A stretch of 64,000 bases of DNA from Pontibacillus sp. HMF3514. GTDB lineage: Bacteria; Bacillota; Bacilli; Bacillales; BH030062. The notes below the pieces were generated by a model. The model was not told the origin of the DNA, did not search any database, and was given only the letters and a program-made list of their open reading frames with translations. The DNA is taken from positions 186,001 through 250,000 of the forward strand of contig NZ_CP047393.1 in assembly GCF_009858175.1 (NCBI RefSeq), in the 5' to 3' direction. Both the position numbers and the translations under genes were made by a program. Positions 51,148 through 59,893 of this stretch are shown here, one piece after another. The first letter of the stretch is position 1. Every line of letters begins with the position of its first letter.

Positions 51148-51585
51148 CTATGCTTTTTCCCAGTTCGCTGTTAATTTAACATCTGCTGCAGCAAGTGTCG
51201 TGTAAACAGGGCAGCGTTCATCGGTGATGCGTTGAAGTTCTTGAACACGTTCTTGAGATTCACTTGTGTTTACTTTTGCGTGTATTTCAACGGTTTGAAA
51301 GTAAGGACGAACACCTTCTGTTCCCATAAGACCACGTGGGTCAAGAGAACCTTTGATATCGAATGAAATATCTTGTAAGTCAAAATCTATTTCTTTTGCA
51401 ACCATATTTGCAATAACGGTTTCACAACCAGCTAATGATCCTAACAGAGTTGATAATGGATCCGCGCCTTGATCAGTACCTCCCATTGATGCCGGCTCGT
51501 CTACAGTGATTGAGTGCTTACCTGCTTCAATGTTTGATTTCATACCTTCTGATTTAGAAGTGATTTGAAATGTTTCTTCAGCCAT
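51148..51585 (-). CDS. OsmC/Ohr-family peroxiredoxin-like protein
   Basis: A 145-residue OsmC-fold protein, ATG 51585 after AAAGGAGGC. The two redox cysteines are in SLAGCETVIANMVA (about 54) and DERCPVYTTLAAAD (about 126), with the usual GADPLSTLLGSLAGC context. Such proteins reduce organic hydroperoxides. A TGTAA-N6-TTACA palindrome lies about 60 bp upstream of the start. Confidence 0.9.
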   Translation of the reverse strand: MAEETFQITSKSEGMKSNIEAGKHSITVDEPASMGGTDQGADPLSTLLGSLAGCETVIANMVAKEIDFDLQDISFDIKGSLDPRGLMGTEGVRPYFQTVEIHAKVNTSESQERVQELQRITDERCPVYTTLAAADVKLTANWEKA

Positions 51586-51644
51586 AATGAAATGCCTCCT
51601 TTAATTGATTTCAATTATATTTTAGTAAGGATACTTATTAAATG

Positions 51645-51662
51645 ATGTAATTTATATTACAT
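51645..51662. promoter_or_regulatory. Palindrome ATGTAA-N6-TTACAT upstream of osmC-like gene
   Basis: A perfect 6-bp inverted repeat with a 6-bp spacer, the geometry of Crp/Fnr-family operators (compare TGTGA-N6-TCACA). The same TGTAA-N6-TTACA core occurs at 59808-59823. Confidence 0.5.
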
Positions 51663-51717
51663 ATTAGCGTAATCTTCCTTACATCACTATAATTCCTTTT
51701 TATATAGAATTAATAAC

Positions 51718-51819
51718 ATGAAAAAGCACATTACATACATTAGGATGATAATCTTGATTGTTTTTGGTTATTTTTGTTTATTGATTGTTTTATATGGAAG
51801 AAAAGGGAAGAGGATTTAG
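51718..51819 (+). CDS. Possible 33-residue membrane peptide
   Basis: ATG 51718 opens KKHITYIRMIILIVFGYFCL and a basic tail GRKGKRI, a credible single-helix peptide. No ribosome site precedes it, so it may be chance. The rest of 51820-52218 holds only weak open frames and no recognised gene. Confidence 0.25.
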   Translation: MKKHITYIRMIILIVFGYFCLLIVLYGRKGKRI

Positions 51820-52218
51820 CGTTTTAAAGCAAGTTAATGCGGTTGGGCAGAGATTTGTTGTAAGTTCGATATAATTTCAATTAATGATTTGGAAAATGAG
51901 GATAATACTTGTGCTTTTTCTAATAATACGGAAGAGAAGTCTTGGATTACTTACATTTCGTTCACAAGTGGATTGTACGATGTTTTTCCTTCGGTTGATT
52001 TTTTGGAAGCTATGTCAACATTACTACTCATGGTTGTAAACGCCTTCGTTAGCTTATTCGTCTGGTTTACTATGTAATCAGCCATTAATAATGCCCTTTT
52101 ACTTTTCCATTGTATCTTTTGCCGTTAAAATATCATTATGTTGATCAGAATCATTCATTTTTCTTCCCCATTGTTTAAACTCTAAAGATAAGATAAACGT
52201 AGTGCATATTATAACTAG

Positions 52219-52446
52219 TTATAGGTGATCATGCTCTAGGTACTCTATAATATCTAACCCTTTTATAACTTTATTATTGGTGACAAGAACGGGTACATAA
52301 ACTTCCCCGATTAAGTCTTTCAGCTGGTTAGGTGCTTGCGGAGTTTGTAAAATATTTATTTCTCGAAATTCAATGTTCTGGCTCTCAAGCTGCTTTTTAG
52401 CCTTAAAACATTTCATGCACCCATCCATGGTATAAAGCTTTTTCAA
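52219..52446 (-). CDS. Glutaredoxin-like protein with CMKC motif
   Basis: A 75-residue glutaredoxin-fold protein, TTG start 52446 after AAAGGAGG. The CxxC active site is in TMDGCMKCFKAKKQL (Cys near residues 10 and 13) and the cis-proline in VYVPVLV. It would take part in thiol-disulfide exchange. It is divergent from the Crp/Fnr regulator gene, with only about 48 bp between starts, so they likely share control. Confidence 0.85.
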   Translation of the reverse strand: MKKLYTMDGCMKCFKAKKQLESQNIEFREINILQTPQAPNQLKDLIGEVYVPVLVTNNKVIKGLDIIEYLEHDHL

Positions 52447-52494
52447 TTGAGAACCTCCTTTTCTTTGATGTCGATATTCTAAGAGGTGAAACTA

Positions 52495-53172
52495 GTGGAT
52501 AAATTGTTAATGCTCTCTCAAATAAGTTTATTTGATGAGCTCCCAAAAGAAGAGTTAATGGTAATTGACGAAATGAGTGAAATGAAACCACTCAAAAAAG
52601 GGACTACGATATTGTCTCCTGAAAACCCAATTCAAGCACTGTTTTTGTTGAAGCAAGGGCAAGTTCGCCTATACCGAATGAACAGTGAAGGAAGACAATT
52701 TACCGTCGATATTTTGGTGGATGGAAATATCTTTGGTGAAACCTCTACCGTATCCTTAACCGATGATCAAATTTATGCTGAAGCTATGGTAGATACATAT
52801 GTGTGTATATTAAGTCATGAGGATTTTGAGCATTTTATTGAAAAAAACCCCAAAATCGCTTTAAAGCTTATTGATATCTTATCCACACGTTTAAAAGAAG
52901 TTTACAGCATTAGTGAAAAGATTGCCTTGAGTGACGTGAAAAACCGCTTATTATATCTACTCCTTATGTTAAGTGAGAAAACAGGTCGTCGCAAAAATCA
53001 CTGGCAAACGATCGAGATGCGCCTCACTCACCAGGATTTAGCCAATATGATCGGTTCAACTAGAGAGACCACCAGTGCAATTATTAGTCAGCTTAAAAAA
53101 GAGGGCTATATCAAAAAAGGCATCTGGTTTTCTGTTCATGCTGAAAAAGTTAAAGAACTTTTGGATGTGTAA
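52495..53172 (+). CDS. Crp/Fnr-family transcriptional regulator
   Basis: GTG 52495 follows AAGAGGTG by seven bases (a GTG at 52486 lies within that site) and gives 225 residues. The cyclic-nucleotide-binding-type domain (about 10-120, with LKQGQVRLYRMNSEGRQFTV and GNIFGETS) is followed by a Crp helix-turn-helix (LTHQDLANMIGSTRETTSAI). The N terminus has no cysteine cluster, so it is not an Fe-S Fnr. The signal is unknown. It sits amid redox genes. Confidence 0.88.
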   Translation: MDKLLMLSQISLFDELPKEELMVIDEMSEMKPLKKGTTILSPENPIQALFLLKQGQVRLYRMNSEGRQFTVDILVDGNIFGETSTVSLTDDQIYAEAMVDTYVCILSHEDFEHFIEKNPKIALKLIDILSTRLKEVYSISEKIALSDVKNRLLYLLLMLSEKTGRRKNHWQTIEMRLTHQDLANMIGSTRETTSAIISQLKKEGYIKKGIWFSVHAEKVKELLDV

Positions 53173-53193
53173 GGAAGAGGTCCTTACACATCC
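53163..53193. terminator. Perfect 13-bp inverted repeat between convergent genes
   Basis: GGATGTGTAAGGA and TCCTTACACATCC pair perfectly around AGAGG. It overlaps the crp/fnr stop and lies six bases before the reductase stop. No T run follows, so termination efficiency is uncertain. Confidence 0.5.
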
Positions 53194-53198
53194 AATCA

Positions 53199-54623
53199 CT
53201 ATCTAAACCAACGTATGAATGTTTGGGTCAGCTTTGGAACAACACCAGAGAATAATTTGTTTCGCCAGTACTGATTACTTGCTTGTTCAATTGCTGCTGT
53301 GTGGTTTGGGTAAGGATAAATCATATTAGAAAGATCTCCGATTTTCATGCCTTTTTCCACGGCTAGAATGAGAACTTGCATCCAGTCCCCAACACCTTTA
53401 CCAATCGCATGAGCACCTACAATCTGACCTTTAGTAGAAGTGATGATTTTCAAGAAACCCTCCGAGGCATGATCTGCCACGTAACGGTCTACTTCATCTA
53501 AGTTCGTTTGATAGATCATCACATCGCCGTGCTCTTTTTGTGCTTCTTCTTGAGTCAATCCGAAGTGGAATACCTCAGGAGTAAGGTAAGTATTCCATGG
53601 AATATTTTCATAGGATACACTTCGGCGCAGACCAAACACAGCATTTTGTACGACAGTCTTGCCTTCGTGACCTGCGACGTGGGTGAAAGGATAAGAACCG
53701 TTCACATCACCGACTGCAAAAATGTGACTTACAGATGTACGCATCGTACCATCAACCTTCACGAATCCTCGCTCATCTAATTTCACACCTGCTTGGTCTA
53801 ACTGGAGAGAGTCCGTGTTTGGTTTACGTCCAGTGGCTAAAAAGACTTTGTCCGTTTCGATTACATGTGTATGATTTCCCACGGAATAGTGTACATGAGT
53901 TTGCCCGTTTTCCCGTGAAGTTTTCTCTACTTTTGCATGAGTGACAATGTTTATTTCTTGCTCAAGAATCTCTTGAGCTTTTTTTTGAATGTCGTAATCT
54001 TCTTTGCCAAGTACAGATGGACCAGCTTCTAAGACCGTAACTTCAGAACCGAGTCTTGAAAATGCTTGAGCAATCTCCAAGCCAATAGGACCGCCACCAA
54101 TAAATACGAGTTTCTTTGGAAGTTCATTCAAATCGAAAACTGTTTCATTCGTAAGGTAGCCAGTCTGATCTAATCCTTCAATTGGTGGAATGTTTGGACT
54201 CGACCCCGTAGAGATTACAATTCGTTTGCCATACACACGTGTGTTGCCTTCAACATCGACTTCATGTTCATTATGAAAGGAGGCATCACCAATATAGACA
54301 TCAATTCCAAGCTCTTTAAAACGGTCGATACTATCGTGCTCTTGAATATGGGAGATTGATTGTTTAATTCGATCGTTAATAGCCTTCATATCAACATCTC
54401 CTGAAGCATGAACTCCATACGCACTTACATTCCTTGCGTGGTAAACTTCATTTGCTACTTCAATGAGTGCTTTTGATGGAACACAACCGTAATGTAGACA
54501 ATCCCCTCCAAGGTCTTCGCGCTTATCAATAAGAGCTGTTTTCGCTCCAAGAGAAGCAGCACCAGCCGCAACGGTTAAACCACCAGCACCACCACCGACA
54601 ATAATTAGGTCATATTTTTTCAT
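53199..54623 (-). CDS. Pyridine nucleotide-disulfide oxidoreductase (mercuric reductase/Lpd-like)
   Basis: A 474-residue FAD enzyme, ATG 54623 after AGAGAGGAGATG. FAD-binding GGGAGGLTVAAGAASLGAKT, redox-active C-x4-C in GGDCLHYGCVPSKAL (about 41-55), NAD-binding VFIGGGPIGLEIAQAFSRLG, the second FAD motif FAVGDVNG and a C-terminal His-x4-Glu-like end (YPNHTAAIEQ) are seen. It lacks the N-terminal HMA domain of true MerA and the lipoamide operon context. It is the last gene of the Ynj-like operon; such reductases are found near TVP38 proteins in many bacteria. Confidence 0.87.
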   Translation of the reverse strand: MKKYDLIIVGGGAGGLTVAAGAASLGAKTALIDKREDLGGDCLHYGCVPSKALIEVANEVYHARNVSAYGVHASGDVDMKAINDRIKQSISHIQEHDSIDRFKELGIDVYIGDASFHNEHEVDVEGNTRVYGKRIVISTGSSPNIPPIEGLDQTGYLTNETVFDLNELPKKLVFIGGGPIGLEIAQAFSRLGSEVTVLEAGPSVLGKEDYDIQKKAQEILEQEINIVTHAKVEKTSRENGQTHVHYSVGNHTHVIETDKVFLATGRKPNTDSLQLDQAGVKLDERGFVKVDGTMRTSVSHIFAVGDVNGSYPFTHVAGHEGKTVVQNAVFGLRRSVSYENIPWNTYLTPEVFHFGLTQEEAQKEHGDVMIYQTNLDEVDRYVADHASEGFLKIITSTKGQIVGAHAIGKGVGDWMQVLILAVEKGMKIGDLSNMIYPYPNHTAAIEQASNQYWRNKLFSGVVPKLTQTFIRWFR

Positions 54624-54638
54624 TGGATCATCTCCTCT

Positions 54639-55220
54639 CTAAGATAAAATTCGTTTGGCTTCAAAGAAGCGTTGTAAGCCTGTGAATATCTCAACAGCTA
54701 AAAAGGCTAACGTGGACCATAATAGAATAGATGGGAATAACATCATAATGCTAAAAAGGATAAATCCTTCTGAACGCTCTGCTAATCCTGCTTGGTAATA
54801 GAATGACTTGATGCCTTGCTTTTCAGAAACAGCTCCTACTGTAAGAAATATAGTCATAGAAAAAATGATGGAAACGCTTAGTAGTAATAAAGACCACATC
54901 AGATCAGGGTGAACAAATGCAATAGCTAAAATAATAGTAATTTCGACCACACGGTCAAACGTAATATCCATTACTGTCCCAAAAGAGGATGGTTTGGTAA
55001 GACGAGCCATCGTACCATCCACTGCATCGAGGAACCCAGAGAACCATAGGACGATAACAGCTATAAGAGGTGATCCTAAAATATAGAAGCCACCAGCTGA
55101 TATTCCGACCAAAAATGCTATAAATGTGACTTGGTTCGGAGTCAGACCTTTATCTACCAGCCATTTCCCTGTTTTTTCTATAGAAGGTTGTACAAATTTT
55201 CTTGCGTGAGTATCTAGCAT
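54639..55220 (-). CDS. CDP-alcohol phosphatidyltransferase (YnjF-like)
   Basis: ATG 55220 follows GAAGGAGTC and gives 193 residues. The family signature D-G-x2-A-R-x8-G-x3-D-x3-D is intact (LDAVDGTMARLTKPSSFGTV, then MDITFDR). About six membrane segments follow. The family joins a CDP-linked lipid or alcohol to an acceptor. E. coli YnjF is the comparable gene of the ynj cluster. Its substrate is not known. Confidence 0.88.
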   Translation of the reverse strand: MLDTHARKFVQPSIEKTGKWLVDKGLTPNQVTFIAFLVGISAGGFYILGSPLIAVIVLWFSGFLDAVDGTMARLTKPSSFGTVMDITFDRVVEITIILAIAFVHPDLMWSLLLLSVSIIFSMTIFLTVGAVSEKQGIKSFYYQAGLAERSEGFILFSIMMLFPSILLWSTLAFLAVEIFTGLQRFFEAKRILS

Positions 55221-55237
55221 GGTATCGACTCCTTCAT

Positions 55238-55888
55238 TTATTCCGTAAGACCAAGCCATTTTTTAACTTGATTTCTTAATAAGTAGGTTAAGCCTAAAAG
55301 AACAACAAATATAATGAGGGCTACTATTATCATGCTCGTATTCCCTGATTCAATGCTAGAACCAAGGAAACTATAGGCGAACGTACCAGGAATAATTCCG
55401 ATTGTGGCCATCATATAAGAACGAAATTTAACTCGTGCAATTCCAGAAATGTAGCTTAAAACGTCGAATCCTATTAAAGGAATTAAGCGTAAGATAAGGA
55501 CATATAGAAAACCTCGTTCTTGTACCTTTTCATACACTTGATCAGACCACTTGAAATTGTGAAATTTTAATATGGAATCGCCAAAATAACGAGCCATCAC
55601 ATATCCTGTTGCTGCCGCACCCGTTGCGCCAATCAGTATATAAAAGAATCCAGGGAATACCCCATAGGCAATCCCGGCAGCAAGAGAAAGAATGGATGTC
55701 GGGAAAAAGACAAAGGGTCCAATGGCGTATATGATAAAAAAGATAAATGGCGACCACCAACCAAAAGATAAGATGAAGTTTTTAATATTTGTTGCTGTGA
55801 TATTGAATTCAAACCGCACAATATAGGCTAGGATTAAAAATATAAGCAAAAAGATAATCGGTTTGATCCAGTTTCTTAGTTGTTTCAT
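55238..55888 (-). CDS. TVP38/TMEM64 (DedA-related SNARE-associated) membrane protein
   Basis: A 216-residue membrane protein with the VTT-domain features: GPFVFFPTSILSLAAGIAYG, an inner GATGAAATGYVMARYFG and a second half ALRLIPLIG-type segment (LRLIPLIGFDVLSYISGIAR). The family includes E. coli YdjX/YdjZ and lipid scramblase relatives. Start ATG 55888, four bases after the ATPase stop. It may handle the lipid used or made by the adjacent phosphatidyltransferase. Confidence 0.88.
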   Translation of the reverse strand: MKQLRNWIKPIIFLLIFLILAYIVRFEFNITATNIKNFILSFGWWSPFIFFIIYAIGPFVFFPTSILSLAAGIAYGVFPGFFYILIGATGAAATGYVMARYFGDSILKFHNFKWSDQVYEKVQERGFLYVLILRLIPLIGFDVLSYISGIARVKFRSYMMATIGIIPGTFAYSFLGSSIESGNTSMIIVALIIFVVLLGLTYLLRNQVKKWLGLTE

Positions 55889-55892
55889 ACAA

Positions 55893-56876
55893 TCATTCCT
55901 TTGATTTGGAATTCATAAACGATTGGACACGCTCTTGGTCTGCTGTTACAAATACATTCGTTCCAATCGAAAGCTCTAATCCGCTCGAGAGTGTTACATT
56001 TTTTTGTAAAGAAGGGATCCTAATTTGATAAAAGCGATTCCCGTGGTAAAAGATTCCGTTTTTAACTATGCCTTCCCAACAATATTGCTCAGTTCGGGGT
56101 TCATTGGTTGTGACAAATAGTGAATGAAGGGGAGCGTAATAATCTTCATCTATAACCAAATGATCTCCAAAGAATTCAGCAACAAATGAGTTAGCAGGAG
56201 TCTGATAAACATCTTTTGGCTCACCTATTTGTTGGAAAAATCCTTCATGGAAGACGCCTACTCGATCCCCCATATACATTGCTTCCTCACGATCATGCGT
56301 GATAAATAGAGCCGTGATGTTCTGATCTTTAAGCAAATCTCTTACCCAAGTTCTCATCTCGTCTCTTAACTGCTCATCAAGACTGCTAAACGGTTCATCG
56401 AGTAAAAGAAGTTCGGGTTGAATAGCTAGCGAACGAGCTAATGATACCCGTTGCTGCTGACCTCCAGAGAGTTCATGAGGAAAAGCTCGTTCATACCCAT
56501 TTAATCCTACATGTTGTAAAAGAGATTGTGCCCGTTCTGTTCGCTCATTCTTATAACGTTTTTGGAACGTTAGTCCATATGCGACATTTTCCAAAATCGT
56601 CATGTGAGGGAATAGCAAAGGCTGTTGAAAAACTAAGCTTACAGGACGCTTGTTAGCATCCATGTTCGTTACGTTTTCCTTATTAATGAGAAAACGGCCT
56701 TGTGTAAAAGGTTCAAGTCCAGCTAAGCAGCGTAATAAAGTGGTTTTACCACTGCCTGAAGGTCCAACAATACTCATGATTTCTCCCTTATCTAGAGAGA
56801 GATCCAATTGTTCGAAAACTGTATTTGTTTGAAAGGATTTCGTTGCTTGCTGTAGTTGGATATAAGGTGATGTCAT
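55893..56876 (-). CDS. ABC transporter ATPase (YnjD-like)
   Basis: The start ATG 56876 overlaps the permease stop (ATGA), giving 327 residues. Walker A SIVGPSGSGKTTLLRCLAG, Q-loop LVFQQPLLFPHM, signature ELSGGQQQRVSLARSLA, Walker B LLLLDEPFSSLDEQ and switch FITHDREEAM are all present. A C-terminal extension of about 100 residues may be a TOBE-like regulatory domain. It energises the two permeases encoded upstream. Confidence 0.92.
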   Translation of the reverse strand: MTSPYIQLQQATKSFQTNTVFEQLDLSLDKGEIMSIVGPSGSGKTTLLRCLAGLEPFTQGRFLINKENVTNMDANKRPVSLVFQQPLLFPHMTILENVAYGLTFQKRYKNERTERAQSLLQHVGLNGYERAFPHELSGGQQQRVSLARSLAIQPELLLLDEPFSSLDEQLRDEMRTWVRDLLKDQNITALFITHDREEAMYMGDRVGVFHEGFFQQIGEPKDVYQTPANSFVAEFFGDHLVIDEDYYAPLHSLFVTTNEPRTEQYCWEGIVKNGIFYHGNRFYQIRIPSLQKNVTLSSGLELSIGTNVFVTADQERVQSFMNSKSKE

Positions 56877-57682
56877 GTGCGAATCCTCCAAGGGTTTTGA
56901 TACGGTAATAAGAGGAACAATAACTCAACCATGATATAAAATAGAAGGGGAAGCAAAGCGAACCATATCGAGAACGCTGCTAGCACAGTACTATTCGCTG
57001 AGTTTAAAAATGGAAAATATACAAGAGCCAAGGTAACTACATTTCCTCCCCCGATGATTGCAGTTATCACATACTGACTCAGGCTGATGACAAATGTTAG
57101 AAAGATTGTGCTCCTTATGGCTGGTTTTAATAAAGGAACGTCAATCGATAAAAATCTTTGCCATGGATTAGGACCTAAAATGCGAGATTGTTCTAACATA
57201 GAAGCACCTAAAGATGTATAACCATTGCGCAAGATTTTTACAGAGTAAGGTATGGTAGGAACTAAGTGAATCAAGACCACACCTATCCAAGTATTAGTCA
57301 TATCTAGACGTATCATCGCAATGTGGACGCCAATTGTAATAGCAAGTAATGGGATAATAATAGGGAAAAGGATGACAGCTTCTAAGAATGATTTCCCTTT
57401 AAAGTCATACATCGCTAGTGCATACCCAGCTGTCAGACCTATGATTAAATTTAGTAATACAACGATTGCTCCAATCCCAAGTGATACCAAGGTAGCATGT
57501 ATGAGTTGGTTCTCTGAGAAAAGAGTTCCCCACCCTTGTAATGTGAAATGGGTGTGAACATGAGCTTCATACCGAGTTGGTAAGGTAAAGCTTTTGAATA
57601 ATAAGAAAAGCACAGGAAAGAGAAACAAAGTTGTTGTATATAACCAGAATTGAATCTTTTTATTTCTTGGTGCTTTCATCAT
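56873..57682 (-). CDS. ABC permease subunit 2 (YnjC C-terminal half-like)
   Basis: A 269-residue inner-membrane permease with six segments. The EAA loop that contacts the ATPase reads LEQSRILGPNPWQRFLSIDV. E. coli YnjC is a double-length protein; here the halves are two genes. It follows the other permease gene by one base. Start ATG 57682. Confidence 0.88.
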   Translation of the reverse strand: MMKAPRNKKIQFWLYTTTLFLFPVLFLLFKSFTLPTRYEAHVHTHFTLQGWGTLFSENQLIHATLVSLGIGAIVVLLNLIIGLTAGYALAMYDFKGKSFLEAVILFPIIIPLLAITIGVHIAMIRLDMTNTWIGVVLIHLVPTIPYSVKILRNGYTSLGASMLEQSRILGPNPWQRFLSIDVPLLKPAIRSTIFLTFVISLSQYVITAIIGGGNVVTLALVYFPFLNSANSTVLAAFSIWFALLPLLFYIMVELLFLLLPYQNPWRIRT

Positions 57683-57683
57683 G

Positions 57684-58544
57684 TTATCTGTTTCCTTTCG
57701 TAAATAACCAACGCTTGCGATTCGTTATCGCGTATAGACCCCAAGACACAATACCAATCAGTATGCTTGTAGAAATCATCGCTGCAAAAGCCAGAGGACG
57801 CTCACTCCAATCTCCAGCGTAAAACCAATCGTATGTTAAGATTGAAATCATTTCAGGAAATGTAGACCCTAGTAAATAAGGCACTTCATAAGCGCTTAAA
57901 ATAAAAGCAAATAGAATGATTCCTGATTCAAGCAAAATAGGAGAGACCCATGGCCACTCTGCATCTTTAAACGCTGCCCAACGACCTCCCCCAAGTGTTC
58001 GAACCAAGTCTTTATACTCGTGATTTTGTTGTACATAGACAGGTAACAGCATCAAGATTACGAAAGGAACTTCTTTACCTACATAAGTGAGGATCATCCC
58101 AATCCCATTTTGATCATTGGTTAGGATAGGGAAGGACTCACGACTTTCGATGACTCCAAGGTGATAGAACATATAAGAAAACAAGCCGCTCTGTTCAAAG
58201 AGTAATAAAACGATATACCCCCATACAAAGTGAGGGAATAGCATCGGAATCCATACACTTAGCTTCCCAGACATTCGATTAATTAGAGGATAAAAAGCTC
58301 GTGTTAGTAAAAGGCCAATCACTAATGAACATCCAGTAGCAATCAAGGTGATACGAAGGCTGTAAAATAAGGAGTACCAAAATGCCTCCTTTTGAAATAA
58401 CTCCTCATAAGTTTGAAGCGATAGACTCCCCTGATGTACTAAGCTACTCCATAGAGCTGAAAATAGCCCGTAAGCAGGTAATAATAAAAATAGTAATACC
58501 GGGAGTAAGAGGAGCCAGATCTTAGTCTTTCCGGATGACTTCAT
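57684..58544 (-). CDS. ABC permease subunit 1 (YnjC N-terminal half-like)
   Basis: A 286-residue permease with six membrane segments. The EAA-type loop is YKDLVRTLGGGRWAAFKDAE. ATG 58544 lies inside the end of the binding-protein gene (23-bp overlap), showing tight coupling. It should pair with the next permease to form the channel of the transporter. Confidence 0.87.
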   Translation of the reverse strand: MKSSGKTKIWLLLLPVLLFLLLPAYGLFSALWSSLVHQGSLSLQTYEELFQKEAFWYSLFYSLRITLIATGCSLVIGLLLTRAFYPLINRMSGKLSVWIPMLFPHFVWGYIVLLLFEQSGLFSYMFYHLGVIESRESFPILTNDQNGIGMILTYVGKEVPFVILMLLPVYVQQNHEYKDLVRTLGGGRWAAFKDAEWPWVSPILLESGIILFAFILSAYEVPYLLGSTFPEMISILTYDWFYAGDWSERPLAFAAMISTSILIGIVSWGLYAITNRKRWLFTKGNR

Positions 58545-59757
58545 TCTTCCAATTCTCCTTTAACCACTCTACATAGGTGGAATCAGCCTCAGGTAAAAAG
58601 CTCTCCTCTAACTTTTTAGCTGGTAAGACAGTCTTACCACGATCAAGAGATTGGAATTTTTCCCGATCCTCGGCTGATAATTTATCAATACTTATTGGCG
58701 TATTGTCCCCCCAATAAGTGGGTTTGAGCTTTTTCAGTTGTGCATTTGGTGATAATAAAAAGTTGATGGCTGTTATGGCACCTTCCTTGTTTGGGCTGTT
58801 GTATGGAATCGCAAGGAAGTGCGTATTTCCAATTGATCCCGACTCCATGACAAAAGAGCGAGTTGACTCAGGAAAAACGCCATCTTCAATCATGTGTTCA
58901 GCCCTGGCTTCGTTATAACCCATGGTCATCCATACGTCTCCATTTCTATATAACCGATCGAGTTGGGATAACGTGGATGGGTAATGCTTTCCCTCGCGCC
59001 ATAAATGAGGTTGGATTTCGTTTAAATAAGACCACATTTGTTCAGAATGCTTTGTGGCATGTTGCTTTGAAAAGGGTTCTTCGATAATGGATTCAGGACT
59101 GTCAGCCGATTGATAGAGTAAATGCCTTAAAAAAGCGTTGCCTGAAAAATCATCTGGGTTTGGATAAGTGAACTTGCCAGGATTGTCTTTCACCCAGACT
59201 TTTAGTTCTTCAAATGATTTAGGAGGCTCTTCGATTTTATTGCTATCGTATTGAAAAACGAACTGTACTTTACCCCAAGGTGCTTCATAACCATCCACAG
59301 CTGTTCCGAAGTCATATTGAAAAGCTAAGCTTTCCTGGTCGTAGTATTTTTTGAAATTGGGGAGCTGGTTTCGAAACGGACCATAAAGTAAATCGCTATT
59401 CTTAGCGTTTTTAAAATTCTCACCATTGATCCAAATCACATCAATGGTTCCTTTCTTTTTACCGGCTCTTTTTTCTGAGTGGAGCTTTTGTAATATGTTT
59501 TGCGTGTCCATTGGCGTTCTCTTTAATGTAATGTTGTATTGTTCTTTAAGTTTAGGAGCGACCCATTCATCTATATAGCGGTTAATGCCTTCATCTCCGC
59601 CCCACATATGAATGTGTACAGTGGTGGCGTCTGCTTTTTGAGTGATGTCTGACCAAGATGTATTTTGAAAATCAATCGATTGAGTGGTTGGATTATTAGT
59701 TTGACCGCATGCCGTTAACAACAGGATGAATAGAATTAAAAAAGGTTGTTTTTTCAT
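58522..59757 (-). CDS. ABC solute-binding lipoprotein (YnjB-like)
   Basis: ATG 59757 after AGGAGGGC begins KKQPFLILFILLLTACGQTN with lipobox LTAC; upstream in-frame codons are rejected. The 411-residue protein has the family motif IDVIWINGENFKNAKNSDLL near residue 110, and MTMGYNEARAEHMI further on. This is the YnjB type, a group 1/thiamine-phosphonate-like binding protein with unknown ligand. It heads the seven-gene operon. Confidence 0.88.
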   Translation of the reverse strand: MKKQPFLILFILLLTACGQTNNPTTQSIDFQNTSWSDITQKADATTVHIHMWGGDEGINRYIDEWVAPKLKEQYNITLKRTPMDTQNILQKLHSEKRAGKKKGTIDVIWINGENFKNAKNSDLLYGPFRNQLPNFKKYYDQESLAFQYDFGTAVDGYEAPWGKVQFVFQYDSNKIEEPPKSFEELKVWVKDNPGKFTYPNPDDFSGNAFLRHLLYQSADSPESIIEEPFSKQHATKHSEQMWSYLNEIQPHLWREGKHYPSTLSQLDRLYRNGDVWMTMGYNEARAEHMIEDGVFPESTRSFVMESGSIGNTHFLAIPYNSPNKEGAITAINFLLSPNAQLKKLKPTYWGDNTPISIDKLSAEDREKFQSLDRGKTVLPAKKLEESFLPEADSTYVEWLKENWKNEVIRKD

Positions 59758-59807
59758 ATATAGCCCTCCTAATAATTTTATTATACAAATACTAAAGTAA
59801 TTTATAA

Positions 59808-59823
59808 TGTAATCCAACTTACA
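59808..59823. promoter_or_regulatory. TGTAA-N6-TTACA palindrome in the divergent region
   Basis: TGTAA-TCCAAC-TTACA lies between the divergent Ynj-like operon and the thioredoxin gene. On the minus strand a TATAAT (59787-59782) follows it. It shares half-site and spacing with 51645-51662, so one Crp/Fnr-type regulator could bind both. Confidence 0.5.
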
Positions 59824-59893
59824 CAATGTGTTTTCGTTCCATGTTATGATATGTTTAAATATAGTAGGTAAGACTTTATAGGAGGCTATGACC

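Noticed and set aside
51889-52077. 62-codon frame between the OsmC gene and the glutaredoxin-like gene
   Set aside because: No ribosome site and no recognisable protein pattern; likely chance in AT-rich DNA.
53199-54623. Mercuric reductase with mer operon
   Set aside because: The protein lacks the N-terminal HMA domain and the usual C-terminal Cys pair, and no merR, merT or merB lies nearby.
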